Positions 44,199 through 52,916 of a stretch of DNA of 64,000 nt are shown in pieces. Source of the DNA: Flagellimonas amphidinii (GTDB lineage: Bacteria > Bacteroidota > Bacteroidia > Flavobacteriales > Flavobacteriaceae). The notes under the pieces were generated by a model. The model ran no database searches. It worked only from the letters and a program-made list of their open reading frames with translations, and had not been told where the DNA came from. The stretch is taken from contig NZ_JABFNN010000026.1 of assembly GCF_013090115.1 (NCBI RefSeq), positions 48,967-112,966 on the forward strand, read 5' to 3'. Made by a program: the position numbers and the translations under genes. Position 1 is the stretch's first letter, and the number at the start of each line of letters is the position of its first letter.

Positions 44199-45350
44199 AT
44201 GGCAACTAAAAAACAACTCAACGTTCTAATTGAAAAATACCTTTCGGGCAAAGCTTCTATCCAAGAGATAAAGGAATTGGAAACCCTTGTCCAAGATCCT
44301 GTCAACGAGGAAATATTCAAGAAGATAGTAGGGGAGAATTTCATTGAGGATAGCAAAAAATTGATATTGGATGCTGAAGCTTCTTTTGAAGAACACTCCA
44401 AGAAAATGGAAACTCCTGTTCGCCACTTGCGTGTAAATTGGCGTACGTTGAGCAGAATAGCAGCCGTATTTGTTGTTGGTCTGGGAATATGGATGGCGAC
44501 GAGGTCATATACTACCATTACGGATACAGCTTTGGAAACCCCAGCAGGAAAATTGTTAGCGGAACTTATGCTCGAAGACGGGGAAACCATTGCCTTATAT
44601 GAATCAAACCAAGACACCATTCGCAACAGGGCGCAGAAGGCCATTGGCTACATGGACGCTAATACGTTTCATTATGTACCAGGCCATTTGAATGCAACAA
44701 ATGGTAATCATACGATTACCGTTCCCCCGGCAAGCCAGTTTTCGGTCAAGCTTTCAGATGAAACAACGGTGAAGCTCAATGCGGCGACCACAATGGAATA
44801 TCCGGCTTCATTCAGTAAAGCCGATGAGCGTAATGTAACCGTACATGGCGAAGCCTTTTTCGAGGTGGCCCATGACAAGACCAGACCCTTCAAAGTACAT
44901 GCACAAGACGTGGTAGTCGAGGTCTTGGGAACCCGATTCAACGTAGATGCCTATAACCATACCGAAGTGGTCACGACCTTGGAACAAGGCAGTGTCAAGG
45001 TTTATGAATCCGCTAACGATGGAAAGGCCATAATCATAAAACCCAATGAACAGGTGGTGTGGAACGGTCAGCAACTACAACTTACCAAAAAGAAGGTCTT
45101 GTCCAAAGATTATACAGACTGGCGACAAGGTCGCCTAACCTTTGTGGATAGCAGTTTCGAGGATATTCTGAAGGAATTGGAGCGGAAACATAACGTAACC
45201 GTACTATTGAAGAAGGATGAATTACGCAACGAACGTTTTTCGGGAAAATTCAAGGATGAATCAATAACGCAGATATTGGACTATTTCATTGAATTGGGCT
45301 ACGATTTCGAGTATGTCCAAAGTGCGGACAATACCATAACTATTAAATAA
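44199..45350 (+). CDS. FecR-family anti-sigma/sensor protein
   Basis: The 383-residue protein has a cytoplasmic N-domain (about 1-80), a membrane helix (about 84-102, LSRIAAVFVVGLGIWMA), a FecR domain (about 150-260, VPPASQFSVKLSDETTVKL, GEAFFEVAHDKTRPFKVHA, VEVLGTRFNVDAY) and an STN-like C-terminus. It receives the signal from the STN domain of the next gene's SusC and controls the divergent ECF sigma factor. It lies 35 bp before the SusC gene. It is a paralogue of the 33398 FecR. Confidence 0.95.
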   Translation: MATKKQLNVLIEKYLSGKASIQEIKELETLVQDPVNEEIFKKIVGENFIEDSKKLILDAEASFEEHSKKMETPVRHLRVNWRTLSRIAAVFVVGLGIWMATRSYTTITDTALETPAGKLLAELMLEDGETIALYESNQDTIRNRAQKAIGYMDANTFHYVPGHLNATNGNHTITVPPASQFSVKLSDETTVKLNAATTMEYPASFSKADERNVTVHGEAFFEVAHDKTRPFKVHAQDVVVEVLGTRFNVDAYNHTEVVTTLEQGSVKVYESANDGKAIIIKPNEQVVWNGQQLQLTKKKVLSKDYTDWRQGRLTFVDSSFEDILKELERKHNVTVLLKKDELRNERFSGKFKDESITQILDYFIELGYDFEYVQSADNTITIK

Positions 45351-45385
45351 TACGGGTCAAGAACCCAACTACTCAACTCAACTAT

Positions 45386-48300
45386 ATGAACAAGACTGAA
45401 CCAACACTTTTAATTTATAATACCACCGACCAATTTAGACAACTGTCAGAAATGCTTTCGGTCAAGAAAAAAGCTTCGATGCAATTCGGTAAATATTTGT
45501 ACATAACCTTTTTCCTTTTCTTTGTGGGGCTTACGAATCTATGTGCGCAAACCGAAACGTATTCCCTGGACATTAAGCAGATTACCGTACGAAAGGCCAT
45601 GGAGGAAATCGAGGCCATAACGCCGTATACCTTTTTGTACAATACGGCAACGTTGAATCTAGATCGCAATGTCAACATCAGCGTAAAAAAGGGAAGTATA
45701 CACGATATTGTCCGTCAGCTTATTTCCGGAAGCGATTTGGAATATTCCATTGTGAACGGACAGGTCATTCTTAAGAAAAAGGGTGCCTCCGTTCCTTCAC
45801 GGTCAAAAGAGGAATCATTAAAAGGAATTATTAAGGACGAAAACGGAGTTCCGATGCTCGGTGCGACCATTTGGAACCAAACCATGGAGTACGGCACGTG
45901 GGCTCTGGAAGATGGCTCCTTTGAGCTATCGCAGGTGGCCATAGGCGATGTGCTCATGATATCGAGCGTGGGATATGCCGACATCATACATGTCGTCGAG
46001 AATTTTGAACCCTTGTATCTTGTTATGGAGGAGACCGCCTTTCTTTTGGAAGGGGTAGACGTTGTATCTTCTGGCTATGAGCAGATTTCCAAAGAGCGTG
46101 CCACGGGATCTTATGACAACATGAAGGAAGTAACCCTCGACAGTAAAATTAGCAACAATATTTTATCGGAACTCAATGGAGAGATCAATGGTGTTTTATT
46201 TGATGGTGATATCAATGAGGATAGCGACATTGTTATCCGTGGTATCAATTCCATTTCCACTGCGAACAGAAGCCCCCTGATCGTCGTAGATGGCTTTCCG
46301 GTAGAAGGCGGTATAAGTTCTATAAATCCTAATGATGTAAAAAGAGTTACTGTATTGAAAGATGCGGCTGCAGCATCTATTTGGGGTATTAGAGCAGCTA
46401 ATGGCGTTATTGTTATAGAGTCCAAAAAAGGGAATCGAAACAAGAAAATGATGATAGAAGCTTCTGTGAATACGTCTTTTTCACCGATTCCAAAACTAAA
46501 AAACGTACTTGCATCCAAAGCTCAGCAACTTGAATATTTAAAGTCTATATATCAACTTGCTCCTTCAAGCTATAATATTTATCAAGAAGGTGAATCAATT
46601 TCAAGCAGTAATTTTTATAAACAAAATCCTGTTATCGAAATCCTAAAAAAGCAAGACCTTGGGCTTATAACCCAAACAGAGGCCAATGCCGCTATAGAGC
46701 GTCTATCAAATCTTAACGCCGAGAGTCAATTGAACCGTTATGTTTATCAGCCCATATATAGCAACCAATATAATCTGGCTTTTTCAGGAGGGGGCGAATC
46801 CAACGATTATCGTGTATCCCTGGCATACAACAGCAGTAAGGGGCGGATCAGGGGTACGGGCAGCGATGCATATACCATCAACATTGCCAATAATTTAGAC
46901 ATTTCCAAAAAATTGCGATTAAAAACGGCGATTAATACTTACATAACCGACACACGCCTAGAACCTGATGATTCAAACTATGATTTAAGCTCGACGGATC
47001 CCAGGGAAACACAGTTTTTTATTGGTAATACCAATTTACTTACTGAAGTTTCAATGTTCGACCCCATAGTAGATGAAAACGGAAACCTGACAGCCATGGC
47101 TGTAGGTGGTGGTGCAGATGCTTACGCTTCGGAAGCTGCGCAAAATTTGGGGCATAGATATTCATCTACCTACAACATAAAACAAGAGCTCGACAATAAC
47201 GACAACCGCAGTAAGAGCTTTGAGTCTCGTATTCGTTTAGCTCTAGAATATGACCTTTTTGAGAGTTTAACGTTATCTGGTCTATATCAGTACGAGTGGG
47301 GAAAAACCAAAATGCGTAATTACTTCAATGAAAACAGGTATATAGCACGGATGTATAACAATATATTCACTGAAATTGCGGGTGATGGTACGGTAACTCA
47401 CCACCTACCGGAAGGAGGGATTGCCGATTTTACAGAAAGTGACTTAAGTGCACACACCTTTAGAACACAATTAAATTTTAATAAAAGCTTTGCTGATGGT
47501 AAACATCAAGTCAATGCTTTGGCTGGTTATGAAGCACGAAAGATAATCAACGAATCCAATGGCTACCGCCGTTACGGATTTAATGACCAAACATTAGCTT
47601 CTTCATTTCCCGAAGCTGGCTATTTAAATAGTGTAACTACATCTCCCATTAACGATGAAAGTCAGGTTGTTATACCTAGCTATGATGTCCTTCGTTTTGA
47701 TGAAAATAGATTTCTTTCCTATTATGCCAATGCCTCTTACACCTTAAACAATATATATACACTTAGTAGTAGCATTCGTTTAGATGACACCAATCTTTTT
47801 GGGGTATCTAGTGAGGTTAGAAACCGACCATTATTTTCTGTAGGTTTAAAATGGAATGTAGCAAGGGATTTCTTTGCGGATTCTGAAGACATCACAGATT
47901 TAAATCTGAGAGCAACATACGGTACCAATGGTAATGTAGACCAGTCGACAAGTCCGTATTTACAATCCGGGGTGGGCTATGCCGATTCACGCTACAACAA
48001 TCAATCCGGTTTTGTCATTTCTTTACCCAATCCTCAATTACGCCTAGAAAAAACAAGATCATTTAATTTTGGTTTAGATGTTGGTCTGTGGAATGGTGTT
48101 GTTAATGCCAGTGTAGATGTATACGATAACCTAAGTACTGACTTATTATCTCCCCAACAACTCAATGCTACTGTAGGTGTAGGGGAACAACAGTTAAATA
48201 TAGGTTCGCTTTCCAATCAAGGAATAGATGTTACATTGGATGTTGGAGTGGTAAACTCTCCCAATTTCAATTACAACACAACGGCTAACTTCAGCTATAA

Positions 48301-49009
48301 CAAAAACGAAATAACCAAGTTGGATGTTGAGACAAATACGGTCAACAATCTATTATTTGGCACCACTGTTTTAAATGAACCGCTCAACACATATTACAGT
48401 GCGCAATATGCAGGTTTAGACCGTGATGGAAAACCTCAGTATTTAGATGCTTCCGGTAATATTATAGACTATACTACCGATATCACGGATACGGCCGCCT
48501 TGAGAAAGGAAGGCACTACAACAGCTCCTATTTTCGGATCCTGGATCAACAACCTCAATTATAAAGGTTGGGGACTAAGAACATTGGTTGTTTTCCAAGG
48601 CGGACATATTTTTCAGAGAAATTATATTTATGATCCTTCTTCTTCTGATACTCAAAATGTAATGCGTGATTTTGAAAACAGGTGGCAGACCAGAGGTGAC
48701 GAAAACAATACAGACATTCCTGCATTGGCAATACCATCCGAGCAAAGTTCGCCAGGTTATCAATTATATGCATTTTCAAGTAATCAATATGATAATGCCA
48801 CGAATATTCGCTTGCAAGAGATTATCCTTAGTTATTCTTTGGGGGAGAACATCTTAAAGAACCTTAAACTAGATAACCTGAAATTCTCCTTTCAGATCAA
48901 TAATCTAAAATCATGGAACTTTAATAAGTGGGATATTGACCCCTACGAACAATATGAATTATTAAGCATAAACACCAACTACACTTTTGGTATCACTACT
49001 ACCTTTTAA
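45386..49009 (+). CDS. SusC/RagA TonB-dependent transporter with STN signalling domain
   Basis: The 1207-residue protein has an extended N-terminus with signal peptide (FFLFFVGLTNLCAQ), an STN domain (about 62-130, VRKAMEEIEAITPYTFLYN), a carboxypeptidase-regulatory-like domain (about 148-215), a linker typical of FecR-coupled SusCs (GYEQISKERATGSYDN), plug (about 240-345, SDIVIRGINSISTANRSPLIVVDGF in part, KDAAAASIWGIRAANGV) and a barrel ending in GITTTF. It imports a ligand and signals its presence through FecR to the ECF sigma factor. Base composition falls sharply at about 46320, inside the plug: a line before (45901) is about 55% G+C by hand count, lines after (46501, 47701) about 33% and 27%. 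That suggests the barrel part was exchanged. Confidence 0.95.
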   Translation: MNKTEPTLLIYNTTDQFRQLSEMLSVKKKASMQFGKYLYITFFLFFVGLTNLCAQTETYSLDIKQITVRKAMEEIEAITPYTFLYNTATLNLDRNVNISVKKGSIHDIVRQLISGSDLEYSIVNGQVILKKKGASVPSRSKEESLKGIIKDENGVPMLGATIWNQTMEYGTWALEDGSFELSQVAIGDVLMISSVGYADIIHVVENFEPLYLVMEETAFLLEGVDVVSSGYEQISKERATGSYDNMKEVTLDSKISNNILSELNGEINGVLFDGDINEDSDIVIRGINSISTANRSPLIVVDGFPVEGGISSINPNDVKRVTVLKDAAAASIWGIRAANGVIVIESKKGNRNKKMMIEASVNTSFSPIPKLKNVLASKAQQLEYLKSIYQLAPSSYNIYQEGESISSSNFYKQNPVIEILKKQDLGLITQTEANAAIERLSNLNAESQLNRYVYQPIYSNQYNLAFSGGGESNDYRVSLAYNSSKGRIRGTGSDAYTINIANNLDISKKLRLKTAINTYITDTRLEPDDSNYDLSSTDPRETQFFIGNTNLLTEVSMFDPIVDENGNLTAMAVGGGADAYASEAAQNLGHRYSSTYNIKQELDNNDNRSKSFESRIRLALEYDLFESLTLSGLYQYEWGKTKMRNYFNENRYIARMYNNIFTEIAGDGTVTHHLPEGGIADFTESDLSAHTFRTQLNFNKSFADGKHQVNALAGYEARKIINESNGYRRYGFNDQTLASSFPEAGYLNSVTTSPINDESQVVIPSYDVLRFDENRFLSYYANASYTLNNIYTLSSSIRLDDTNLFGVSSEVRNRPLFSVGLKWNVARDFFADSEDITDLNLRATYGTNGNVDQSTSPYLQSGVGYADSRYNNQSGFVISLPNPQLRLEKTRSFNFGLDVGLWNGVVNASVDVYDNLSTDLLSPQQLNATVGVGEQQLNIGSLSNQGIDVTLDVGVVNSPNFNYNTTANFSYNKNEITKLDVETNTVNNLLFGTTVLNEPLNTYYSAQYAGLDRDGKPQYLDASGNIIDYTTDITDTAALRKEGTTTAPIFGSWINNLNYKGWGLRTLVVFQGGHIFQRNYIYDPSSSDTQNVMRDFENRWQTRGDENNTDIPALAIPSEQSSPGYQLYAFSSNQYDNATNIRLQEIILSYSLGENILKNLKLDNLKFSFQINNLKSWNFNKWDIDPYEQYELLSINTNYTFGITTTF

Positions 49010-49019
49010 AAACAGCGAA

Positions 49020-50444
49020 ATGAAAAGAATAATTATATACATCACCATCATAACCTTTGTTGCAGTTGGTTGTACACGAGACAACTACTTAGATTTTGTG
49101 CCAAAAGGTAAAAAAGTGCCTTCAACAACAGATGATTATAGGGAATTGCTAGATCAAGTAGGCAAATACTTAAGTTCTGGTACTGAAGTTTTTTCCTATG
49201 GATTTGGGGAAATGCACTTTCGCTCACTCTTTTATACAGACGATGTTAACATGACTCAAGAAATAGTATTATCTCTAGGGTATAGTGATATTGCATTTAA
49301 AACCTATCTTTTTTCGGAAAGTCATATCCCACAATCTGAATCTGATGCAGATTGGGAAAACTATTACCATGTTATTTATATAGCGAATGTTATATTGGAC
49401 GGGCTGGAAAACGTAGATGGTACCGATGCAGAAATTGCAGAACTTAGGGCCGAAGCAAAAATTCAACGTGCGTGGGCGTATCTGCATTTGGTTAATCAAT
49501 ATGCATTACACTACAACTCGGCAACAGCATCAACCGATTTGGGTGTGCCCATTCGAAAAGGTGTTGCCCTTACCGGTCTAGACTTAACCAGAGCCTCTGT
49601 ACAAGAAGTTTACGACTATCTTATCGATGATATTACTTCCGATATGGATGCACTGCCAGATACACAATCTACTGATTTAAGATTTCGCCCATCAAAAGCA
49701 GTTGCTAATGCCTTATTGGCAAGAACATATCTTTTTCAAGGAAAATACCAGGAAGCACTAACGGCTGCGGATAAGGCGCTTGCTTCGCACAGTGACCTTA
49801 ACGATTATAACGATCTTATCAACGATGAAGACAGGGTAGCCTTACCCGAAGATATTGTAGATAATACCGAAATCGTGTGGTACAAATCCACAACAAATTC
49901 ATTTTTCATAGCCTCTCCTGTTTTCATAACACAAGAATTATTCGATCTCTACGAAGACGATGACTTGCGAAAAAAGCAGTATGCTGAATGGACGGATTAC
50001 AGTCCGAATGATGATTTTGGATTGATAAATGCTACTATAGAAGAAGCTATTTCTCCATGTAGGGGACTAACTACTCCGGAATTGTATCTTATCAGTGCAG
50101 AGTGTAATGCCAGATTGGGCAATACAGGCACTGCACTAAACCGATTAAACGAGCTACGTGTTACACGTTATGATTCTGGCACATACCAAGATGTGGAGAT
50201 AACAGACCCAATAAGTTTGCTCGATTTTATAAAAGCAGAACGTCGCAGGGAGCTATACAAAAGTAATGTACGCCTTTTCGACATCAAGCGCTACAATCAA
50301 TTCGACAATGATCAGATATCGGTTACCCATTCGTATAACGGAGAAACGGTTACCCTAGCCCCTAATAGCTTGAACTGGGCGTTTCCAATCGGTCAAGCCT
50401 ACATTGATTACAACCCCGAAATTGAACAAAACCCTAGAGACTAA
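49020..50444 (+). CDS. SusD/RagB-family lipoprotein
   Basis: The start is at ATG 49020 (MKRIIIYITIITFVAVGCTRDNYLD; lipobox Cys18), 10 nt after the SusC stop, giving 474 residues. SusD features are present: KKVPSTTDDYRELLDQVG, IQRAWAYLHLVNQYALHY, FRPSKAVANALLARTYLFQGKYQEAL, and the C-terminal LYLISAECNARLG and RRRELYKSNVRLFDIKRYNQ. It forms the ligand-binding lid of the preceding SusC. Like the SusC barrel it is AT-rich relative to the flanking genes, so the two probably moved together. Confidence 0.95.
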   Translation: MKRIIIYITIITFVAVGCTRDNYLDFVPKGKKVPSTTDDYRELLDQVGKYLSSGTEVFSYGFGEMHFRSLFYTDDVNMTQEIVLSLGYSDIAFKTYLFSESHIPQSESDADWENYYHVIYIANVILDGLENVDGTDAEIAELRAEAKIQRAWAYLHLVNQYALHYNSATASTDLGVPIRKGVALTGLDLTRASVQEVYDYLIDDITSDMDALPDTQSTDLRFRPSKAVANALLARTYLFQGKYQEALTAADKALASHSDLNDYNDLINDEDRVALPEDIVDNTEIVWYKSTTNSFFIASPVFITQELFDLYEDDDLRKKQYAEWTDYSPNDDFGLINATIEEAISPCRGLTTPELYLISAECNARLGNTGTALNRLNELRVTRYDSGTYQDVEITDPISLLDFIKAERRRELYKSNVRLFDIKRYNQFDNDQISVTHSYNGETVTLAPNSLNWAFPIGQAYIDYNPEIEQNPRD

Positions 50445-50454
50445 AAAATAAGGC

Positions 50455-51573
50455 ATGAAGACACATAACATAAAATTCACGGTTTGCTCGCTATTACTTC
50501 TCTTCGCTGTAATAGCCTGTGATGAAGATAGGGAGATACCCCTCACTTTAACTACTACCGATTACACAACAGAAATATTTGATAATCTAACCGTGGGCGA
50601 TACCATAGGGTTTGTTCCAGGCACCTCTAGTCAAGGAAGTGTGACCTACGAGGTACTTTCGCAATCCCCTGAAGGTGTGGTCACCGTGACCTCCGACTAT
50701 GGCTATATCATCGTAGCTGATGAAAGCTTGATCAACTCGATTACCTATCCTCAGATAGACCTTGAAGTGAATGTAAGTAAAGCCGATATCTCCAAAACCT
50801 CGTCAGTGGCCATCACGGTAAAAGAGTTCATTGCATGCACCGATGTCGATTTATCAGGATTGCAAGGTGAATTAGAGTTGCAGGAAGAGGGCTTTGACCC
50901 TATTTCAGGAGAAGGAACTGCGCTAAGCTGCGGAAATTATACCTTAAAAGCGGATTTGGTAAGTTATGGTTGTTCGGATATACCGGAAATCCAATTGGAA
51001 TTCAGCGAAGCGGTCGATGGTATCAGCGAGATTACAATGGCAAGACAACCCTATTCCTGTTGGGAGGGCTCTAACCTTGAAATCGAAGGTTTCGGGTCTT
51101 ATGATTTGAATGAGAATACCATTGAACTAAACTATACCTTGTATGATGAAGGTTCTGAACTTTTTGGTGGCGTTGTGAATATTAGTAGCCTAGGTGGTGG
51201 TGATGAATGTTCAGCTACCGCCAATTCAAATCTTTGGGCAGGTAACACCGATGTTGAAGATGTAGGTTTTGGTAGTGTGGAAATGCAGACCATAGCGGAA
51301 TGTGGAGAATTGACATTGGTAGGAGGTGATTTATTTGGAAATGGTTGCTCTGATTCCAATGACCTGATTATTCTATTAGCGGATGACGGTACGGCATCGA
51401 TGGAACTACAGGAATGGGAATGCGATGGAGGAGGTAAGGAGTATGTTAGCGCCACGGGTACCTATGACGAGGAAACTACGACCATAACTTTGGAATATAA
51501 GTATTACTTCGAACCTTTGGATGTAGAATTTCCAGTCTTTGAAGGAACTTTGATTATTACACCTGCACAGTAA
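50455..51573 (+). CDS. Cys-rich surface lipoprotein downstream of SusD
   Basis: The 372-residue protein has lipoprotein signal LLLLFAVIACDEDRE. After a cadherin/Ig-like N-domain (about 25-125) come two repeated beta modules (about 130-250 and 255-370) sharing CGNYTL/CGELTL, GCSDxxE/GCSDSND, SCWEG/ECDGG and SYDLNENTIELNYTLYDE/TYDEETTTITLEYKYYFE patterns. The repeated Cys pairs suggest disulfides, which fits the DsbD and TlpA genes of the same unit. It occupies the SusE/SusF position, so ligand binding at the surface is likely; no known fold is recognised with confidence. Confidence 0.75.
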   Translation: MKTHNIKFTVCSLLLLFAVIACDEDREIPLTLTTTDYTTEIFDNLTVGDTIGFVPGTSSQGSVTYEVLSQSPEGVVTVTSDYGYIIVADESLINSITYPQIDLEVNVSKADISKTSSVAITVKEFIACTDVDLSGLQGELELQEEGFDPISGEGTALSCGNYTLKADLVSYGCSDIPEIQLEFSEAVDGISEITMARQPYSCWEGSNLEIEGFGSYDLNENTIELNYTLYDEGSELFGGVVNISSLGGGDECSATANSNLWAGNTDVEDVGFGSVEMQTIAECGELTLVGGDLFGNGCSDSNDLIILLADDGTASMELQEWECDGGGKEYVSATGTYDEETTTITLEYKYYFEPLDVEFPVFEGTLIITPAQ

Positions 51574-51574
51574 A

Positions 51575-52081
51575 ATGAGCCAACCACTTCCGCAAGATTG
51601 GTTAGCGCCCATTTTTAATCAATACTATAATGCATTGGTTAATTTTGCTTTGCGGTACACAGGATCTTTGGAAACCAGTAAAGATATGGTTCAAGATATA
51701 TTTGTGCGATTATGGGAGCTCAAGAACCCTTGTGATGACGAGGCCAAACTCAAGACCTATCTGTATACTTCGGTTCGCAACAGGGCCTTAAACCATATTA
51801 AACAACAAAAGGTACAATCGGCCCACTTGGCACAAAGCCAAAGTGGGGCCGAATCAATGGAAGAAGATGACCTTTCAACTATGGCATCGGAAAAAATACG
51901 CCTGTTGCAACTTGCCATACATTCGTTGACACCCCGACGGAAAGCCGTTATTATACAGGCAATGAAAGGCTATCGCAACCAAGAAATAGCAACGAACTTG
52001 TCCATTACGGTTCGAACCGTAAAGAATATGAAGTCGGAAATATACCGGGATATCAAGGCCTTTTTCGAAAAAATGGAGTAG
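51575..52081 (+). CDS. ECF sigma-70 factor (no adjacent FecR)
   Basis: The 168-residue sigma factor has region 2 (YNALVNFALRYTGSLETSKDMVQDIFVRLWE) and region 4 (LTPRRKAVIIQAMKGYRNQEIATNLSITVRTVKNMKSEI). It starts one base after the stop of the lipoprotein gene, so it is the last gene of the FecR-SusC-SusD-lipoprotein operon. That is unusual, since sigma normally precedes FecR. The only unpaired FecR in the window is at the far left end of unit 3 (33398). Confidence 0.93.
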   Translation: MSQPLPQDWLAPIFNQYYNALVNFALRYTGSLETSKDMVQDIFVRLWELKNPCDDEAKLKTYLYTSVRNRALNHIKQQKVQSAHLAQSQSGAESMEEDDLSTMASEKIRLLQLAIHSLTPRRKAVIIQAMKGYRNQEIATNLSITVRTVKNMKSEIYRDIKAFFEKME

Positions 52082-52099
52082 CTGAACCATGGTATAAGT

Positions 52100-52300
52100 T
52101 CATCCAATCAGTTTACTGGGCACATACCCAAAGTACCGTATGAAAGCTACAGTAAAATGTTGAGTTTTTTTGTATTCAATTTTATCCACTACTTGATATA
52201 CAGGTAATTTTTGATTGCAGAAAAGGATTTTGGCATATAGATCATAAACGAGTTTACTTTTTGCTTTAGAGTTTTGATATGCTTCGGGGATTTTCAACAT
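52100..52300 (-). pseudogene. Remnant of an AraC-family regulator (C-terminal HTH only)
   Basis: The 66-codon minus-strand frame matches the end of AraC-type DNA-binding domains: AKILFCNQKLPVYQVVDKIEYKK aligns with the second HTH and TQHFTVAFIRYFGYVPSKL with the typical QHFxxxFxxxFGxxPxxY ending. The first HTH and any sensor domain are missing, and two stop codons lie immediately before the ATG. It is read as a decayed fragment near the right end of unit 3. Recognition is by motif only. Confidence 0.5.
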
Positions 52301-52387
52301 TCATTAAATTTGAATCTTAGCGATAATTTTTTGAAAAAATCAAAGTAAATTTTTGTTTTTCAATGATATACGGAACATTTTCTAGTT

Positions 52388-52400
52388 CTGTCATTCCGAC
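52388..52400 (+). repeat. Attachment-like copy D (degenerate tRNA-Pro 3' end)
   Basis: CTGTCATTCCGACGAA (52388-52403) matches CAGTCATCCCGACGAA of the tRNA region at 14 of 16 positions. Like copy C it is preceded directly by GTTC. It lies 61 nt after the arm-like TCTTAGCGATAA, the spacing seen at the right ends of the other units. It is weaker than A-C. Confidence 0.4.
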
Positions 52401-52404
52401 GAAA

Positions 52405-52427
52405 AAGCACCAATTTTAATTGGTGCT
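52405..52427 (+). terminator. Hairpin terminator after attachment-like copy D
   Basis: AAGCACCAATT and AATTGGTGCTT form an 11-bp stem around a short loop, followed by TTTTTATTT. A terminator after a tRNA-end copy matches the pattern at copies A and B. Confidence 0.75.
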
Positions 52428-52460
52428 TTTTTATTTAAAATAATTATCAAAACCCAATCA

Positions 52461-52482
52461 TTAAGTTGTATATACAACTTAA
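52461..52482. promoter_or_regulatory. 22-bp perfect palindrome, operator of the MarR/hydrolase pair
   Basis: TTAAGTTGTAT is followed directly by its reverse complement. It lies 5 bp before a TATTTTTG -7 box (52488-52495), which is only 4 nt before the MarR ATG at 52500, so the transcript is probably nearly leaderless. A core copy (GTTGTATATACAAC) recurs at 52917-52930. Confidence 0.75.
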
Positions 52483-52499
52483 ATTTTTATTTTTGCTTT

Positions 52500-52901
52500 A
52501 TGAAATATCAGTTGGAGCATTGTATCGGATCTAGATTAAGGCGTTTATCCCGAATTGCAGATGGGCATATTAGAAAATTTTTGGGAAACTATGGTATTAC
52601 TGAAAATCAAATGACCATTCTCTTCGCATTACATGAACTAGGACATGTAGAGCAGGGAAAAGTAGGGGAAGTACTTTGTTTAGAACGATCAACGGTCAGT
52701 AGAAGCATAAAATTATTGGAGAAAAAGAATTTAGTCTTAAAGACAATTTCATACAGGCCAGAGGTTGAATTAACTAAAGAAGGTATGAATTTGGTCAAAA
52801 CACTTATTCCTGAATGGGAAAAAGCCATGGACATTCTGGTTGGTCAATTGGAAGAATCAGGTCTAAAAAGCTTACAAAATTTAGAAAATCACATGCGTTA
52901 A
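52500..52901 (+). CDS. MarR-family transcriptional regulator
   Basis: The 133-residue winged-helix protein has its DNA-binding region at VEQGKVGEVLCLERSTVSRSIKLLEKKNLVLKTISYRPEVELTKEG. A Cys lies in the recognition region (VLCLERS) and another near the N-terminus (LEHCIGS), so thiol sensing is possible but not shown. The palindromes on either side of the gene show the likely mode: it binds its own promoter and the start of the downstream hydrolase gene. It lies just right of the last attachment-like copy. Confidence 0.9.
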   Translation: MKYQLEHCIGSRLRRLSRIADGHIRKFLGNYGITENQMTILFALHELGHVEQGKVGEVLCLERSTVSRSIKLLEKKNLVLKTISYRPEVELTKEGMNLVKTLIPEWEKAMDILVGQLEESGLKSLQNLENHMR

Positions 52902-52916
52902 AAATTTAATTTAAAT

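Larger units (their letters stand above)
52082..52460. other. Right-end region of unit 3
   Basis: Apart from the AraC remnant, this stretch holds a degenerate arm-like repeat (TCTTAGCGATAA, 52315-52326), attachment-like copy D (52388) and a terminator hairpin (52405-52427). No other gene is seen. Confidence 0.5.

Noticed and set aside
44141..44644. A 167-codon open frame antisense to the FecR gene
   Set aside because: It overlaps a clear FecR gene, is Ser-rich with no domain and has no promoter or partner; a shadow frame.
52388..52403. Treating copy D as a certain unit end
   Set aside because: It has two mismatches and a weak arm repeat; it is kept only as a low-confidence boundary.
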